This document shows positions 1 to 10,200 of a DNA stretch of 64,000 nucleotides, piece after piece (the stretch's first letter is position 1; every line of letters begins with the position of its first letter). Source of the stretch: Ignavibacteriales bacterium UBA1304 (lineage in GTDB: Bacteria; Bacteroidota; Ignavibacteria; Ignavibacteriales; Ignavibacteriaceae); contig DBTY01000042.1 of the NCBI GenBank assembly GCA_002307295.1, positions 57,750-121,749 of the forward strand, written 5' to 3'. Under the pieces are notes generated by a model. That model was not told the origin of the DNA, made no database searches, and saw only the letters and a list, made by a program, of their open reading frames with translations. Made by a program: the position numbers and the translations under genes.

Positions 1-2857
1 TAACTTCTTAGTCTTTTCAAGATTAAACGAATCTGTTGAGTTAAGAAGCAATCTAAAATATATTTTATCAGTTTTAGGATTTGCCGGCATCGCTCTTTCG
101 TTAATACTGACCCTTATTTTTACCGAGCGCATCAGAAAACAAATTGAGACTCTGAACGAAGCTACTGAAATTACTAAGACGGGAAATTTTCATAACAGAA
201 TTGATATTCGCTCTAAAGACGAATTGGGTCTCCTTGCTTCGGCTTTTAATACTATGCTTGACGAACTTGAAAAGAAAAACAAAATTAATAATGAGTATTC
301 TGAATTTATAGCGCTGATAAATCAGAATCCAACGCTGCATCAGGTTGCTGAAAACGCTTTGAATAAAATAATTAAAACCGGCGGCTTTAACATTGGAGCC
401 ATTTATAATATAGAGAACGACGATATTATACTCGCCAGTTCTTACGGACTCCAAAACGATTTATACATCTCAAAAGATAAAGCCAACCTGTTTGAACCAG
501 TGATGAAGCGGCAGGAAACCTTAGAGCTTAATTTTGAAGACAAGCCACAGAAAATCAATTCTGGTTCATTTGCCGTCGATATCATGCATCTTTTAGTTAT
601 CCCAATTATTTATAATTCCAAAGTAATTGCATTACTTGAACTTGGCTCTGTAAAAAAAGCAAGCGCCGCGGCTATCGACTATATCGCCAAAATTAAGGAA
701 CAGTTGGCCATCGGCTTAACTAACGCAACCGCGCTTGTTCAATTAGAAAACTTAGTTACTGAACTAAAAAAACTAAACGAAGATTATCAGAAACAAAATC
801 TTCAGGTTAAAGAACAAAACGCCGCCTTGCTTGAATTGCACAATAACCTGCAGGAAAAAGCCGAAGAACTTGAGATCCAAAAAATAAAAGCGGAAGAGGT
901 TACTAAACTCAAATCGCAATTTCTTGCAAGCATGTCTCACGAACTTAGAACGCCGCTAAACTCGATAATAGGACTTACGGAACTGGCTTTAGACGACAAA
1001 AATATAATTGGTAAATCAAAAGACCGCATTTCTGTAGTATTAAGAAACAGTCAGCGCCTAATGAAACTGATTAACGATATTCTTGATTTATCAAAAGTTG
1101 AATCTGGTAAAATGGAGATAATCGACGAAGTCGTTCAGCTTGAAGATATTATCAGCGAAATTCGCGAGTCGATTAATCTTTTGGCTGTAAACAAGAACCT
1201 CCTATTTAGAATGCAACGCAATTGCGACACCGCTATTTATATAAAAACTGACCGGGCAAAAATTTTACAGGTGCTTACAAACCTGTTGAGCAACGCCATT
1301 AAATTTACTGATAAAGGCTCGGTAACGCTTGAGGTCTCCGTTACTGAAGAGCGACAACTTTTATTTAATATAATAGATTCCGGTATTGGGATTTCGGTTG
1401 AAGATCAGAAAATTATTTTTGACGAATTCAGACAGGTTGACGGTACTTCTACACGTAAGTATTCAGGGACAGGACTTGGACTTACAATATGCAAGAAAAT
1501 TGCCGTCTTGCTAAAAGGCGATATTATAGTAAACAGCCGTATAGGCCGCGGTTCAACTTTTAGTTTCAGCATTCCATTAGTTGAAATAGCCGCTCCGGCC
1601 AATAAGCCGGAAAGAGCGCCTGAGCAGACTACTTTTACAAAAACAAATCCTAATCTTGTCGTCTCTCTTGAAAGCGATTTTGATATACAGTCAATATTTG
1701 AACAGTATTTTAATTCAAAAGGGTTTGACGTAGAGTTTGAAGACAATAGCAAAGCGGGCATAGAGAAATCCGAAGCCTTAACCCCGTCTATGATTACGTT
1801 AAATCCCCTTTTGCCAAATATAAATTTCTTTGATACGCTTTACAGTCTGAAAACAAACTCCTCTACTAAAAATATTCCGCTGCTTATTACGGCAATCGAT
1901 CCGGTTAAAAATATTGGTTATGGCTTTAACGTTTTTGATTTTATCATTCATCCGTTAACCCGCCATAATTTTGCATCCTCTTTGGGACGGCTTGAAATAA
2001 TTTTAAATAAAAAAATTGAACGGGTTCTGATATTTGAAGATTCAGTTTCTTATTACAACGACCTTACGGCGGCAATAAATAAAAAAGGGATTAGTTTTTC
2101 TAATATAGCCTCGCGAGATTTTTCCGTTGAAAAAATAAAAGAGATTAACCCGGATTTTATTCTTACAAATTTGCTGTTTGACGATACGGACGGACTTGTC
2201 TTATCGGCGTTTATTCAATCGTATCTTGGAATAAAAAACATCCCTGTAATTATTTATTTAGACGGTATTGCTTCCGATGAGCAGAAAGAAAAGCTCGTGC
2301 AATCATGCGCGGATATTGCAGTTAAATATAAGTATCATCCTTTGGACGTCTTAAAAACTATCAGGAACAGAATCAGAATAATTGAAGAGCTTGAAATACC
2401 AGAACTAAAAGAAGACCATCATTCGGATAACGCTTATATAGATGACGAAGACGAGGAGCGCTCTTCAAATTTTCTTGGCGAAGTTTTAATTGTCGATGAC
2501 GACCCCGACACGCTTTATACTATTAGCGAAATAGTTAATGAGTGCAACTGCAAAACTATACTTGCAAATAACGGCATTGAGTGCCTGAACGTATTAAATA
2601 ACAGAACGCCCGATTTGATACTGCTTGATATTATGATGCCGGTTATGGACGGCTTTCAGACGATAAAAAAAATAAAGGCGAACAGCAAATGGGCGAATAT
2701 CCCCGTTTACGCAGTTACTGCAAAGGCTATGCTTGGAGATAAACAGGTTATCCTTAATCAGGGATTTGACGACTATATCACTAAGCCTGTAAGCTCAAGC
2801 GCGCTTGCATTCAAAATTCAAAAAACGATTTCAAATTCAAAAGATAATAAACTATGA
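1..2857 (+). CDS. Hybrid sensor histidine kinase, 5'-truncated by the window edge
   Basis: The reading frame is open from base 2 with no start in view, so the gene begins before the window; the internal Met at 224 is not the start. From the first visible residue: a membrane helix (about 20-40), a HAMP linker (about 41-93), a GAF-like domain (about 100-240), a charged coiled coil (about 245-300), a HisKA domain with the phospho-acceptor His at residue 313 in MSHELRTPLN, and a HATPase_c domain with N, G1 (DSGIGIS) and G2 (GTGLGL) boxes. Three receiver-like domains follow. The first two lack the acidic pocket and the phospho-acceptor Asp; the last is canonical (VDDD, then LLDIMMP with Asp 876, and a TKP lysine). 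It should be an inner-membrane kinase that autophosphorylates and passes phosphate to its own receiver. Its stop overlaps the next start by 4 bp (ATGA), so it is probably cotranslated with that response regulator. The input signal is unknown. Confidence 0.93.
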   Translation, partial: NFLVFSRLNESVELRSNLKYILSVLGFAGIALSLILTLIFTERIRKQIETLNEATEITKTGNFHNRIDIRSKDELGLLASAFNTMLDELEKKNKINNEYSEFIALINQNPTLHQVAENALNKIIKTGGFNIGAIYNIENDDIILASSYGLQNDLYISKDKANLFEPVMKRQETLELNFEDKPQKINSGSFAVDIMHLLVIPIIYNSKVIALLELGSVKKASAAAIDYIAKIKEQLAIGLTNATALVQLENLVTELKKLNEDYQKQNLQVKEQNAALLELHNNLQEKAEELEIQKIKAEEVTKLKSQFLASMSHELRTPLNSIIGLTELALDDKNIIGKSKDRISVVLRNSQRLMKLINDILDLSKVESGKMEIIDEVVQLEDIISEIRESINLLAVNKNLLFRMQRNCDTAIYIKTDRAKILQVLTNLLSNAIKFTDKGSVTLEVSVTEERQLLFNIIDSGIGISVEDQKIIFDEFRQVDGTSTRKYSGTGLGLTICKKIAVLLKGDIIVNSRIGRGSTFSFSIPLVEIAAPANKPERAPEQTTFTKTNPNLVVSLESDFDIQSIFEQYFNSKGFDVEFEDNSKAGIEKSEALTPSMITLNPLLPNINFFDTLYSLKTNSSTKNIPLLITAIDPVKNIGYGFNVFDFIIHPLTRHNFASSLGRLEIILNKKIERVLIFEDSVSYYNDLTAAINKKGISFSNIASRDFSVEKIKEINPDFILTNLLFDDTDGLVLSAFIQSYLGIKNIPVIIYLDGIASDEQKEKLVQSCADIAVKYKYHPLDVLKTIRNRIRIIEELEIPELKEDHHSDNAYIDDEDEERSSNFLGEVLIVDDDPDTLYTISEIVNECNCKTILANNGIECLNVLNNRTPDLILLDIMMPVMDGFQTIKKIKANSKWANIPVYAVTAKAMLGDKQVILNQGFDDYITKPVSSSALAFKIQKTISNSKDNKL

Positions 2858-3543
2858 ACAAAATTTTAATTATTGACGACATCCCGGAAAATGTGTTTTT
2901 GCTCCAAGACCGCCTGGAGCATGAAAATTATGAAGTAATAACGGCTTACGACGGCGAAACCGGAATTCAAAAAGCTCTTTCAGAGGAACCCGACCTGATT
3001 CTTTTAGATATTGTTATGCCCGGTTTAAGCGGCATAGAAGTCTGTAAAACTCTTACTCATAACCCGGACTCAAAAGACATTCCAATTATTCTTGTTTCTG
3101 CAAAGTCGGACGCTGAAGACTTAAGAGAAGGTTTGCTTGCAGGAGCTTTTGATTACATCAAAAAACCAGTAAACAGAGTTGAGCTTTTAGCCCGCGTAAA
3201 TTCAGCTCTTAAACTGCGCGAGTCTCATAAAATATTATTGGATTCAGAAGCGGTCAATACCTTTACGGCTACTGTAGTAACGGCAAATCATAAAATTAAG
3301 CAGCCGCTTACTCTTATGAACCTTTCGCTTGTAGCAATCAGAAGGGAATTGGCGAAGGAAGATATTTCCAGAGAGGCTATTTCAAAAAGGTTAGAATATT
3401 TTGAAACTGCAATTAAAGAAATTAACAACGTTCTTGAACAGCTTAACACTATACGGAAGCCCGTTTTTTCTGATTATACAAAAAATATTAAAATGATAAG
3501 CTTAGATCAGTCCGACGAAGAGAGCAAAGCGCCGTCAAAGTAA
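2854..3543 (+). CDS. Response regulator: receiver domain plus orphan DHp-like helical domain
   Basis: The receiver domain (residues 1-120) has the acidic pair D8/D9, phospho-acceptor D52 in LLDIVMP, and the KKP lysine near 104. The last 100 residues have no DNA-binding fold. They are helical, and the stretch around residue 147 (NHKIKQPLTL) resembles the H-box of a histidine kinase dimerisation domain, but no ATPase domain follows. It may be a phosphotransfer or docking partner of the kinase just upstream, with which it overlaps by 4 bp. The final 9 bp overlap tail-to-tail with the kinase gene on the other strand. The receiver assignment is firm; the role of the C-terminus is inference. Confidence 0.88.
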   Translation: MNKILIIDDIPENVFLLQDRLEHENYEVITAYDGETGIQKALSEEPDLILLDIVMPGLSGIEVCKTLTHNPDSKDIPIILVSAKSDAEDLREGLLAGAFDYIKKPVNRVELLARVNSALKLRESHKILLDSEAVNTFTATVVTANHKIKQPLTLMNLSLVAIRRELAKEDISREAISKRLEYFETAIKEINNVLEQLNTIRKPVFSDYTKNIKMISLDQSDEESKAPSK

Positions 3544-5172
3544 TTCCTGAATTGCAGCGAGCATTTGTTCAAATTCATACGGTTTATATACGATCTTATG
3601 AATTCCTTTGATCTCATCTTCGTACTTATTATTAAGCGTCAGACTGCCGGTAGATAAAATTACCGGGAAGTTTAAATTCAGTTCATGCAATCGTTTGATG
3701 CATTCAAGTCCATTCATTTCCGGCATGTTATAGTCGATTATCAGCAAGTCTATTTTTATTTCTTCAGTAAGGACCTTCAAAGCTTCCTTGCCCGAAATTA
3801 CTTTAATAACTGAATAACCGGCGGACTCTAGTAATTCTGCCAAAAGGTCTCGCAGCATTATTTCATCGTCGGCAATCATAATTATTTTTTCGGTAGGTTT
3901 TGGAGTCTCTTTTTTCATTGGGTCATAAGAGGGAAGATAGACGTTAAACTTTGTCCCTTTGCCAACTTCGCTTTCTACATTAATAAAACCGTTGTGTTCC
4001 TTTATAATTCCATACGTTACATACAACCCAAGCCCCGAGCCAGAGCCTGTTTCTTTTTTCTTTGTAGAAAAATATGGATTAAATATTTTTCTGATATTTT
4101 CTTCAGTTATTCCCGTCCCGGTATCTTTAACGCTCAAATAAACGTATTCGCCTTTGTTGAGGAAAGGGTACAGATAATTATTCATATCGTCAATAAATAA
4201 ATTGTCGGCAAAAACTGTAAGCTCTCCTTTCCCGTCCATAGCCTCCTTAGCGTTAACGCAAAGGTTAAGCAAAGCCTGATAGATTTCTGTCGAGACCCCC
4301 AGCACAGTATAGAGCTCCGGCTTAACTAAGTTTATGAAATTAATTTCTTTAGGGAACGTCTGGTTTATAACTTTATTTATTTCTTCAAAAAGATTATTCA
4401 TCCCAACTGATTCCTGCTTCTTAACAGTTGGTTTGCCAAAAGTAAGCAGCGATTTTGTTAAATCCTTTGCTCTTACCGAACAGTTTTCAATATTTTCCAA
4501 AAGCCGCATAGCGTCTTCAGTTGGCGCCGTTTTCTTTTTTAATAAATTTAGGCTTCCAAAAATACTGGAAAGGATATTGCTAAAATCGTGCGCCATGCCG
4601 CTGGCAAGTTTGCCGATGGTTTCTAATTTTTGCGATTGCAGCATGCCTGTTTGAAGAACCGCGTTCAACTCTTTTGTCTTAATATTATTTACAGCGTAAG
4701 ATAACAAAAACGTCAGTTGCTCAATATTTTTAATTTCAGATATTTTATATTTTTTATCGCGCCGCCCCAAAATTAAAACAGTAAAGAGCCGCTCGTCAAA
4801 GAAGACAGGGATAATTAATAAATTAGGAGAGTTTAAATAGCGCGTCATATTTTGCGCTATGTTGTTTTTATCGGCGGAGCCAATAAGAGGCTTTTTATTT
4901 GTTTCAATCCATTTAAATAAAAAGAGAAAGTCTTTTTTTATTTCGGATTCGATTTCTTCTTTGTTTTTTATAGAATTAGTCAAATCGGAATATTGTAAAT
5001 CTACAATATTGTCTTCTTCAATAAATAATACTACGCCAATTTTACTTAAGGAGTAATGCATTATTTTAGAAAGAATTCCTTCAACCAAAATAGTTAAGGA
5101 TTTTTCTTTAGCTAATAATGAAAGAGCCTCTTGGAATTCGGTTAGAAGATTCAGATTTTCCTGTTCAATCAT
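3535..5172 (-). CDS. Hybrid histidine kinase: GAF-HisKA-HATPase-receiver, probably cytoplasmic
   Basis: 545 residues with no membrane segment. A GAF-like sensor domain occupies roughly residues 15-165, followed by a NtrB/HisKA_4-type H-box with His 195 (GMAHDFSNIL). The ATPase domain shows the N-box (NLCVNAKEAM), G1 (DTGTGI) and G2 (GSGLGL). The C-terminal receiver has an ADDE acidic pocket and Asp in LLIIDYNMPEMNG near 480. The H-box with DFSN and the C-terminal receiver are typical of kinases that drive NtrC-family regulators. The gene starts inside the end of the sigma-54 activator gene (8-bp overlap), so the two are translationally coupled and very likely cognate. The stimulus is not evident. 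Confidence 0.92.
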   Translation of the reverse strand: MIEQENLNLLTEFQEALSLLAKEKSLTILVEGILSKIMHYSLSKIGVVLFIEEDNIVDLQYSDLTNSIKNKEEIESEIKKDFLFLFKWIETNKKPLIGSADKNNIAQNMTRYLNSPNLLIIPVFFDERLFTVLILGRRDKKYKISEIKNIEQLTFLLSYAVNNIKTKELNAVLQTGMLQSQKLETIGKLASGMAHDFSNILSSIFGSLNLLKKKTAPTEDAMRLLENIENCSVRAKDLTKSLLTFGKPTVKKQESVGMNNLFEEINKVINQTFPKEINFINLVKPELYTVLGVSTEIYQALLNLCVNAKEAMDGKGELTVFADNLFIDDMNNYLYPFLNKGEYVYLSVKDTGTGITEENIRKIFNPYFSTKKKETGSGSGLGLYVTYGIIKEHNGFINVESEVGKGTKFNVYLPSYDPMKKETPKPTEKIIMIADDEIMLRDLLAELLESAGYSVIKVISGKEALKVLTEEIKIDLLIIDYNMPEMNGLECIKRLHELNLNFPVILSTGSLTLNNKYEDEIKGIHKIVYKPYEFEQMLAAIQELL

Positions 5173-6541
5173 TTTTTTTCAAGTTGTATTTTTTAATTTT
5201 AGAATAAAGAGTCTTTTGGCATACGTCTAATTCAGTCGCCGTTTTTTCTCTGTTCCAGTCGTTTTTAATAAGCATTTTTAGAATATGTTCTTTTTCAACA
5301 TCCGCCATTTTTACTAATCCGCTATAATTATTTTTTTCCTGCTCTGGATAAGAGCTGTGTATGTCTGTAAAAACAGACGGAAGATTTAAATCGTCAGGTT
5401 CAATAACATCCCCCTCTGCAAAAATTATAGCGCGTTCTATCACATGTTCAAGCTCGCGCACATTGCCCGGAAAAGAATAATCCAACAATGCGTTTTCCGC
5501 CTCAGCGGACAATTTTTTTGGCGAACGCACTGGGGACTTGTCTTCCAAAAAGTAATTTGCAAGTCTTATCACGTCGCTGCGTCTGTCTCTTAATGAAGGG
5601 ATTCTTATTGTAATAATATTCAGCCTGAAAAGCAGGTCGCGTCTAAAATTCTTTTTCTCAGCCTCTTCAAGCAGATTTTTATTAGTAGCGCCAATTACTC
5701 TTACATTTGAGTTGAGCGTAGTTACGCCGCCTATTCTTCTGTACTCTCCGTTTTCAAGAAACCGAAGCAGTTTAGGCTGAAGCGATAAACTCATTTCGCC
5801 AATTTCATCTAAGAACAAAGCGCCTCCGTCAGCAATTTCAACTAAGCCCTGTTTGGTAGCTTTAGCGTCAGTAAAGGCTCCTTTTTCATAACCGAATAGT
5901 TCGCTTTCAATTAGCTGATCTGGCAGAGATGCGCAATTGATTATTACAAACGGTTTGTCTTTGCGTAAAGAGTGGCGATGTATATACTCGGCAAATAGTT
6001 CTTTGCCGGTTCCTGTTTCTCCCTCAATTAAAACATTTGATTCCGACGCGGCGGCTTTAAGCGATAAATTTAAAGTTCTTTGCAGCTCCGAACTTTCGCC
6101 TACAATTTTAGTCGGTATTTTTTTTGTGACTTTGTTGTTGAGAATTTTATTTTCTACCACTAAGCGTTTCAGGTCAACTGCTCTGGTAATAGTTAGCAGC
6201 AGGTCTTCAAAATCGTAAGGCTTAGAGATAAAATCATATGCGCCCATCTTTATCATTTCTATGGCCGTGCGCGTTTCGGATAGCGCAGACATTATTATCA
6301 CGCTTAAGGAGGGGTCGTAATCTTTTGCAAATTTCAAAACTTCTTCCCCCGAAACCTCTTTCATTTGCATATCCAGAAGCAAAACGTCGTAATTTTTTTT
6401 ACGAAGATTTTCAATTGCGTACTTGCCGTCATACACGGCGTCAACAAAAAATCCCTCTTCTAAAAGTTGTTCCTTCAAAAGATAGCATAAAGTTTCGTCG
6501 TCATCGCAGACTAAGACTTTAATATTCTTATCAATTTGCAT
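5165..6541 (-). CDS. NtrC-family sigma-54-dependent response regulator
   Basis: 458 residues. The receiver has DDD near residue 13 and phospho-acceptor D57 in LLLDMQM. An AAA+ domain follows, with Walker A GETGTGKE (173-180), the sigma-54 contact loop GAFTDA (221-226), Walker B LFLDE (242-246) and a second-region arginine motif (RRDLLFRLN). The C-terminus is a Fis-type HTH (ETATELDVCQKTLY-like, here EKTATELDVCQKTLYSKI). It activates sigma-54 promoters by ATP hydrolysis when phosphorylated. It is first in a two-gene unit with the hybrid kinase. No sigma-54 promoter (GG-N10-GC) was recognised near it, so its targets are probably elsewhere. Confidence 0.95.
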   Translation of the reverse strand: MQIDKNIKVLVCDDDETLCYLLKEQLLEEGFFVDAVYDGKYAIENLRKKNYDVLLLDMQMKEVSGEEVLKFAKDYDPSLSVIIMSALSETRTAIEMIKMGAYDFISKPYDFEDLLLTITRAVDLKRLVVENKILNNKVTKKIPTKIVGESSELQRTLNLSLKAAASESNVLIEGETGTGKELFAEYIHRHSLRKDKPFVIINCASLPDQLIESELFGYEKGAFTDAKATKQGLVEIADGGALFLDEIGEMSLSLQPKLLRFLENGEYRRIGGVTTLNSNVRVIGATNKNLLEEAEKKNFRRDLLFRLNIITIRIPSLRDRRSDVIRLANYFLEDKSPVRSPKKLSAEAENALLDYSFPGNVRELEHVIERAIIFAEGDVIEPDDLNLPSVFTDIHSSYPEQEKNNYSGLVKMADVEKEHILKMLIKNDWNREKTATELDVCQKTLYSKIKKYNLKKND

Positions 6542-6586
6542 TACTTATTCGTCGCTAAATATATTTATAATCGAGTCTGCAAATTA

Positions 6587-7174
6587 TTAAACTTTTAGGA
6601 CTTTTTTATACAATTCTTTTATTTCGTTTTCGGTTAACAATCGGGTTTCGCCAATTTTCAAATCGCCGAGCAATATATTTTCTATACGCGTTCGGATAAG
6701 CCTTAATGTTGGATGCCCAATTTTAGCGGTCATCTTACGCACCTGTCTGTATTTGCCTTCAGTAAGCGTGATGGAAACCCATGTAGTGGGAATATTCTTC
6801 CTTTCGCGGATTGGAGGTTTTCTCGGCGGAATTTCCAGATCGCCCATCAAACGAGCTTTGGCAGGAAGCGTCATCCTGCCTTCTATTATTACTCCATTTC
6901 TAAGCTCTTCCAGCTCCTCCTCAGACGGAACGCCTTCCACCTGAACCAGATATTCCCGCTCATGCCCATAAACAGGCTCTAACAGAGCCTTTGTCAATCT
7001 TTTATCATCCGATAAAAAAAGCAATCCTTCGCTGTCCATGTCTAAACGTCCTACGGGGTAGACCGAAGGCGGAAATTTATAAAATTTATTCAAAGTCTTT
7101 CTGCCAAATTTATCCGTAAACTGCGAAAGCACGTCGTAAGGTTTATTTATTATAAGATAATTATATTTTCCCAT
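6587..7174 (-). CDS. rluE: 23S rRNA pseudouridine synthase, RluE-like
   Basis: 195 residues of the RsuA/RluB/E/F family without the N-terminal S4 domain, as in RluE. The catalytic Asp lies in VGRLDMDSEGLLFLSDD. Other family landmarks are the NKPYDVLSQFTD start, the NPPIRERK-like segment (here RKPPIRERKNIPTTW) and RQVRKMTAKIGHPTLRLIR. Family members convert a single uridine in 23S rRNA to pseudouridine (U2457 in E. coli for RluE). The gene lies 45 bp past the start of the NtrC-type regulator and 28 bp after the chemoreceptor stop, with no shared function apparent. The RluE assignment is from motif and length similarity; RluF/RluB specificity cannot be fully excluded. Confidence 0.88.
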   Translation of the reverse strand: MGKYNYLIINKPYDVLSQFTDKFGRKTLNKFYKFPPSVYPVGRLDMDSEGLLFLSDDKRLTKALLEPVYGHEREYLVQVEGVPSEEELEELRNGVIIEGRMTLPAKARLMGDLEIPPRKPPIRERKNIPTTWVSITLTEGKYRQVRKMTAKIGHPTLRLIRTRIENILLGDLKIGETRLLTENEIKELYKKVLKV

Positions 7175-7202
7175 GCTTTTTTTCCTGAATGTCTCTTATT
7201 AA

Positions 7203-10200
7203 TTATCTATTAGCCACAGCCAATTGTTTATTTATTTTGAAATGGCCAATAAGACTTTCAAGATTAAGCGTCAAACGGCTAAGGTCTTCAGTAGCTTTTG
7301 CAATCTGCTGAGTTCCCGTAGCGCTTTCCTGCGTAACGCTGCTTATGGCGTCAATATTTTTGCTAATCTGTTCAGCCGCAGAGGACTGCTGCTCGCTTGC
7401 AGCCGCCACCTGAGTTACAATATCCACCACTTTATTTGCCACTTCCATAATTTCTTTTAATGAAACTCCGGCAAGATCGGCTTTTTTCTTGCCAACTTCA
7501 ACCTCTCTTGTGCCTTCTTCCATAGAAATTACCGCTTCATGCGTATCGCCCTGAATTTGTTTAATCATACCGGCAATTTCTTTAGTAGCCTTAGTAGTTC
7601 TTTCGGCCAGTTTCCGCACCTCGTCGGCAACCACTGCAAAACCGCGTCCCTGCTCTCCTGCGCGAGCGGCTTCAATTGCCGCGTTAAGAGCCAGTAAATT
7701 AGTCTGGTCTGCAATATCGTCAATTACCTGAACAATTTCTCCAATCTGATCGCTGCTCTTTCCAAGTTCCTGAACAGTTTCAGCGGATTTTTTTACTACG
7801 CTGGCAATTCTTTCCATTCCTTCAATAGTTTCAGAAACCACCTTGCCTCCGTCGCCTGCTTTTTTACCCGCCTCTTTTGCGGTATCCGAAGCATAAGCGG
7901 CATTTTTAGTATTCTCTAATATAGTGCGCGTCATTTCCTCTACTCCGCCGGCCACCTCTGTGGTCTGTAGCGTTTGTTCATGCGTCCCTGCGGCCATTTC
8001 TTCAGCGCTTGAGGATATTTGGTTGCTTGCGCTTGCAACAGCCGCTATAGCGTCGCTAACGTCTCCCAGAGCCTTGCTTAAGGAATCCGTCACTCCGTTA
8101 ATGCTGTTTTTAATTAACTGATGATCTCCTTTGTGCTCGCTCGTAATTCTAACAGTCATATCTCCAGTCGCCATTTCTCCTAAAGCGGCGACTCCTTCGC
8201 GTATTGGGACTAAGATAGTATCTAACGTCGCGTTTACGCCTTCTACTATCTTACGGAAATCTCCCTGATGTTTGGATGCGTCGGCTCGTTTACTTAAATT
8301 GCCATCAAGCGCCGAAGCCGAAAGCATATTCATATCAACAATCAAAGCGTCTATAGATGCAAAACAAATATTCAGATTATTTTTTATTTCGTTATAATCG
8401 CCTTTAAATTCATCTGTAATTTTCTCCGGGATATTCCCTTTGGAAATATCGCGGATGTTCCTCCCCATAAACTGAATCTGCCCAACCTGAACGTCAATTA
8501 TCGAATTTATATCTTCAATAAGTCTTCTCCAGTCCCCAACGACCATTTCGGCTCTGCCGCGGTCTTGCAGGTTTCCTTCACGAACGCTTTCGCCTATGCG
8601 CCTGATGCCAGTAAATATCATTTTTACAGTTTTTATTAATTCGTTTATACTGTTTTTGATATCGTTAAAATCGCCTTTATAATTCTCTTCTAATAAATCA
8701 GGGGTTATTCCTTTGCTTAAATTATTCATATATGAAGCGGCCACATTCAAAGGGATAACAACAGCGTCAAGCGTATCGTTAACGCCGCTTATTATTTTCT
8801 TAAAATCTCCCTGATGTTTTGTTATATCAACTCTACGGCTTAACTCGCCGTTAACTGCGGCTTCCGATAAACTATAAATATCTGCTATAACTTCTTTTAG
8901 AGATTTAGTCATATTATTCAAACCGGCCATCAACGCGTCGTTTTCTGAGCGGAGCGCTATCTTGTTCTCAAGATTGCCTTTTGATATTTCAGTGGCAATA
9001 TGCGTAATGCCCGTCATCGCGTCAATCAGCAGATTAAGATTATTTTTTATTTCGTTAAAATCGCCGTTATAGCTTTCTCTAATTGGCTGAGGGATATCCC
9101 CCTTGCTAATACGGTCTACATATTCAGCTGCAACGTTTAATGGGCCAATTACAGCGTCGAGAGTATCGTTTACGCCTTTTACAATTTTTCTAAAATCGCC
9201 GTTATGTTTTGCAGCGTCGGCTCGTACTGATAATTTTCCTTCAATTGCGGCATTTGAAAGCTCTTTAGTGTCAGTAATAAGGTTGTTAACCGCGTCGATA
9301 CATGTGTTTAGATTAATTTTTATTTCATTAAAATCGCCGTTATAATTATCTGAAATATGCTGTGGAATATCTCCCTTGCTGATACGGTCTACGTATTCAG
9401 CGGCGACGTTTAAAGGCCCAATAACTGCGTCAAGAGTTTCGTTTACGCCTTCAACAATTTTTCTAAAATCGCCTTCATGTTTTTCTACGTCGGCTCTTAC
9501 TGAGAGTTTTCCTTCTATGGCGGCTTTTGAGAGCATGTTCGCATCGTTAATTAAGGAATTAATAGCGTCGATACATGTGTTAAGGCTATTTTTTATCTGG
9601 TTAAATTCGCCATTATAACTGTCTGTAATTTTTTTTGGAATGTCGCCTTTGCTTATTCTGTTTACATAATTGGCCGCTACGTCCAACGGGTTGACTACGG
9701 AATCGAGCATTTTATTAACGCCTTCTATAATTTTCTTAAATCCGCCTTTATACTTCCCGGCGTTCCCCCGCACGGTTAGCCGCCCCTGAATTGTAGAACC
9801 GACTAATGAATTAACCTCTGTATCCATGCTTTTTATAGAACCTGTAAGCTCGCTAAAAGCGTTTGCAAGAACGCCCACTTCGTCATCCTGCTCTATATCT
9901 ATGGATACGTCAAAATTGCCGTCGGCTATTTCTTTAGCTACGCCTACCATTTGTTTAATTGGCTTGGTAATTATTTTTGATACTAAGTATGATATTATAA
10001 AAGCGATTAATATTATTATTAATACAGGCGTATACGCTTTAGTTTTGAACGCCGCCATTTCTGCGTCCAAATCGTCTACATAAACTCCTGTGCCAATTAG
10101 CCAGCCCCATGGCTCAAAGTATTTTACATACGATAATTTAGGAAGCGCTTCCTGCTGCCCAAGTTTTGGATAATGATATGTGACATATCCTTCTCCGCTT

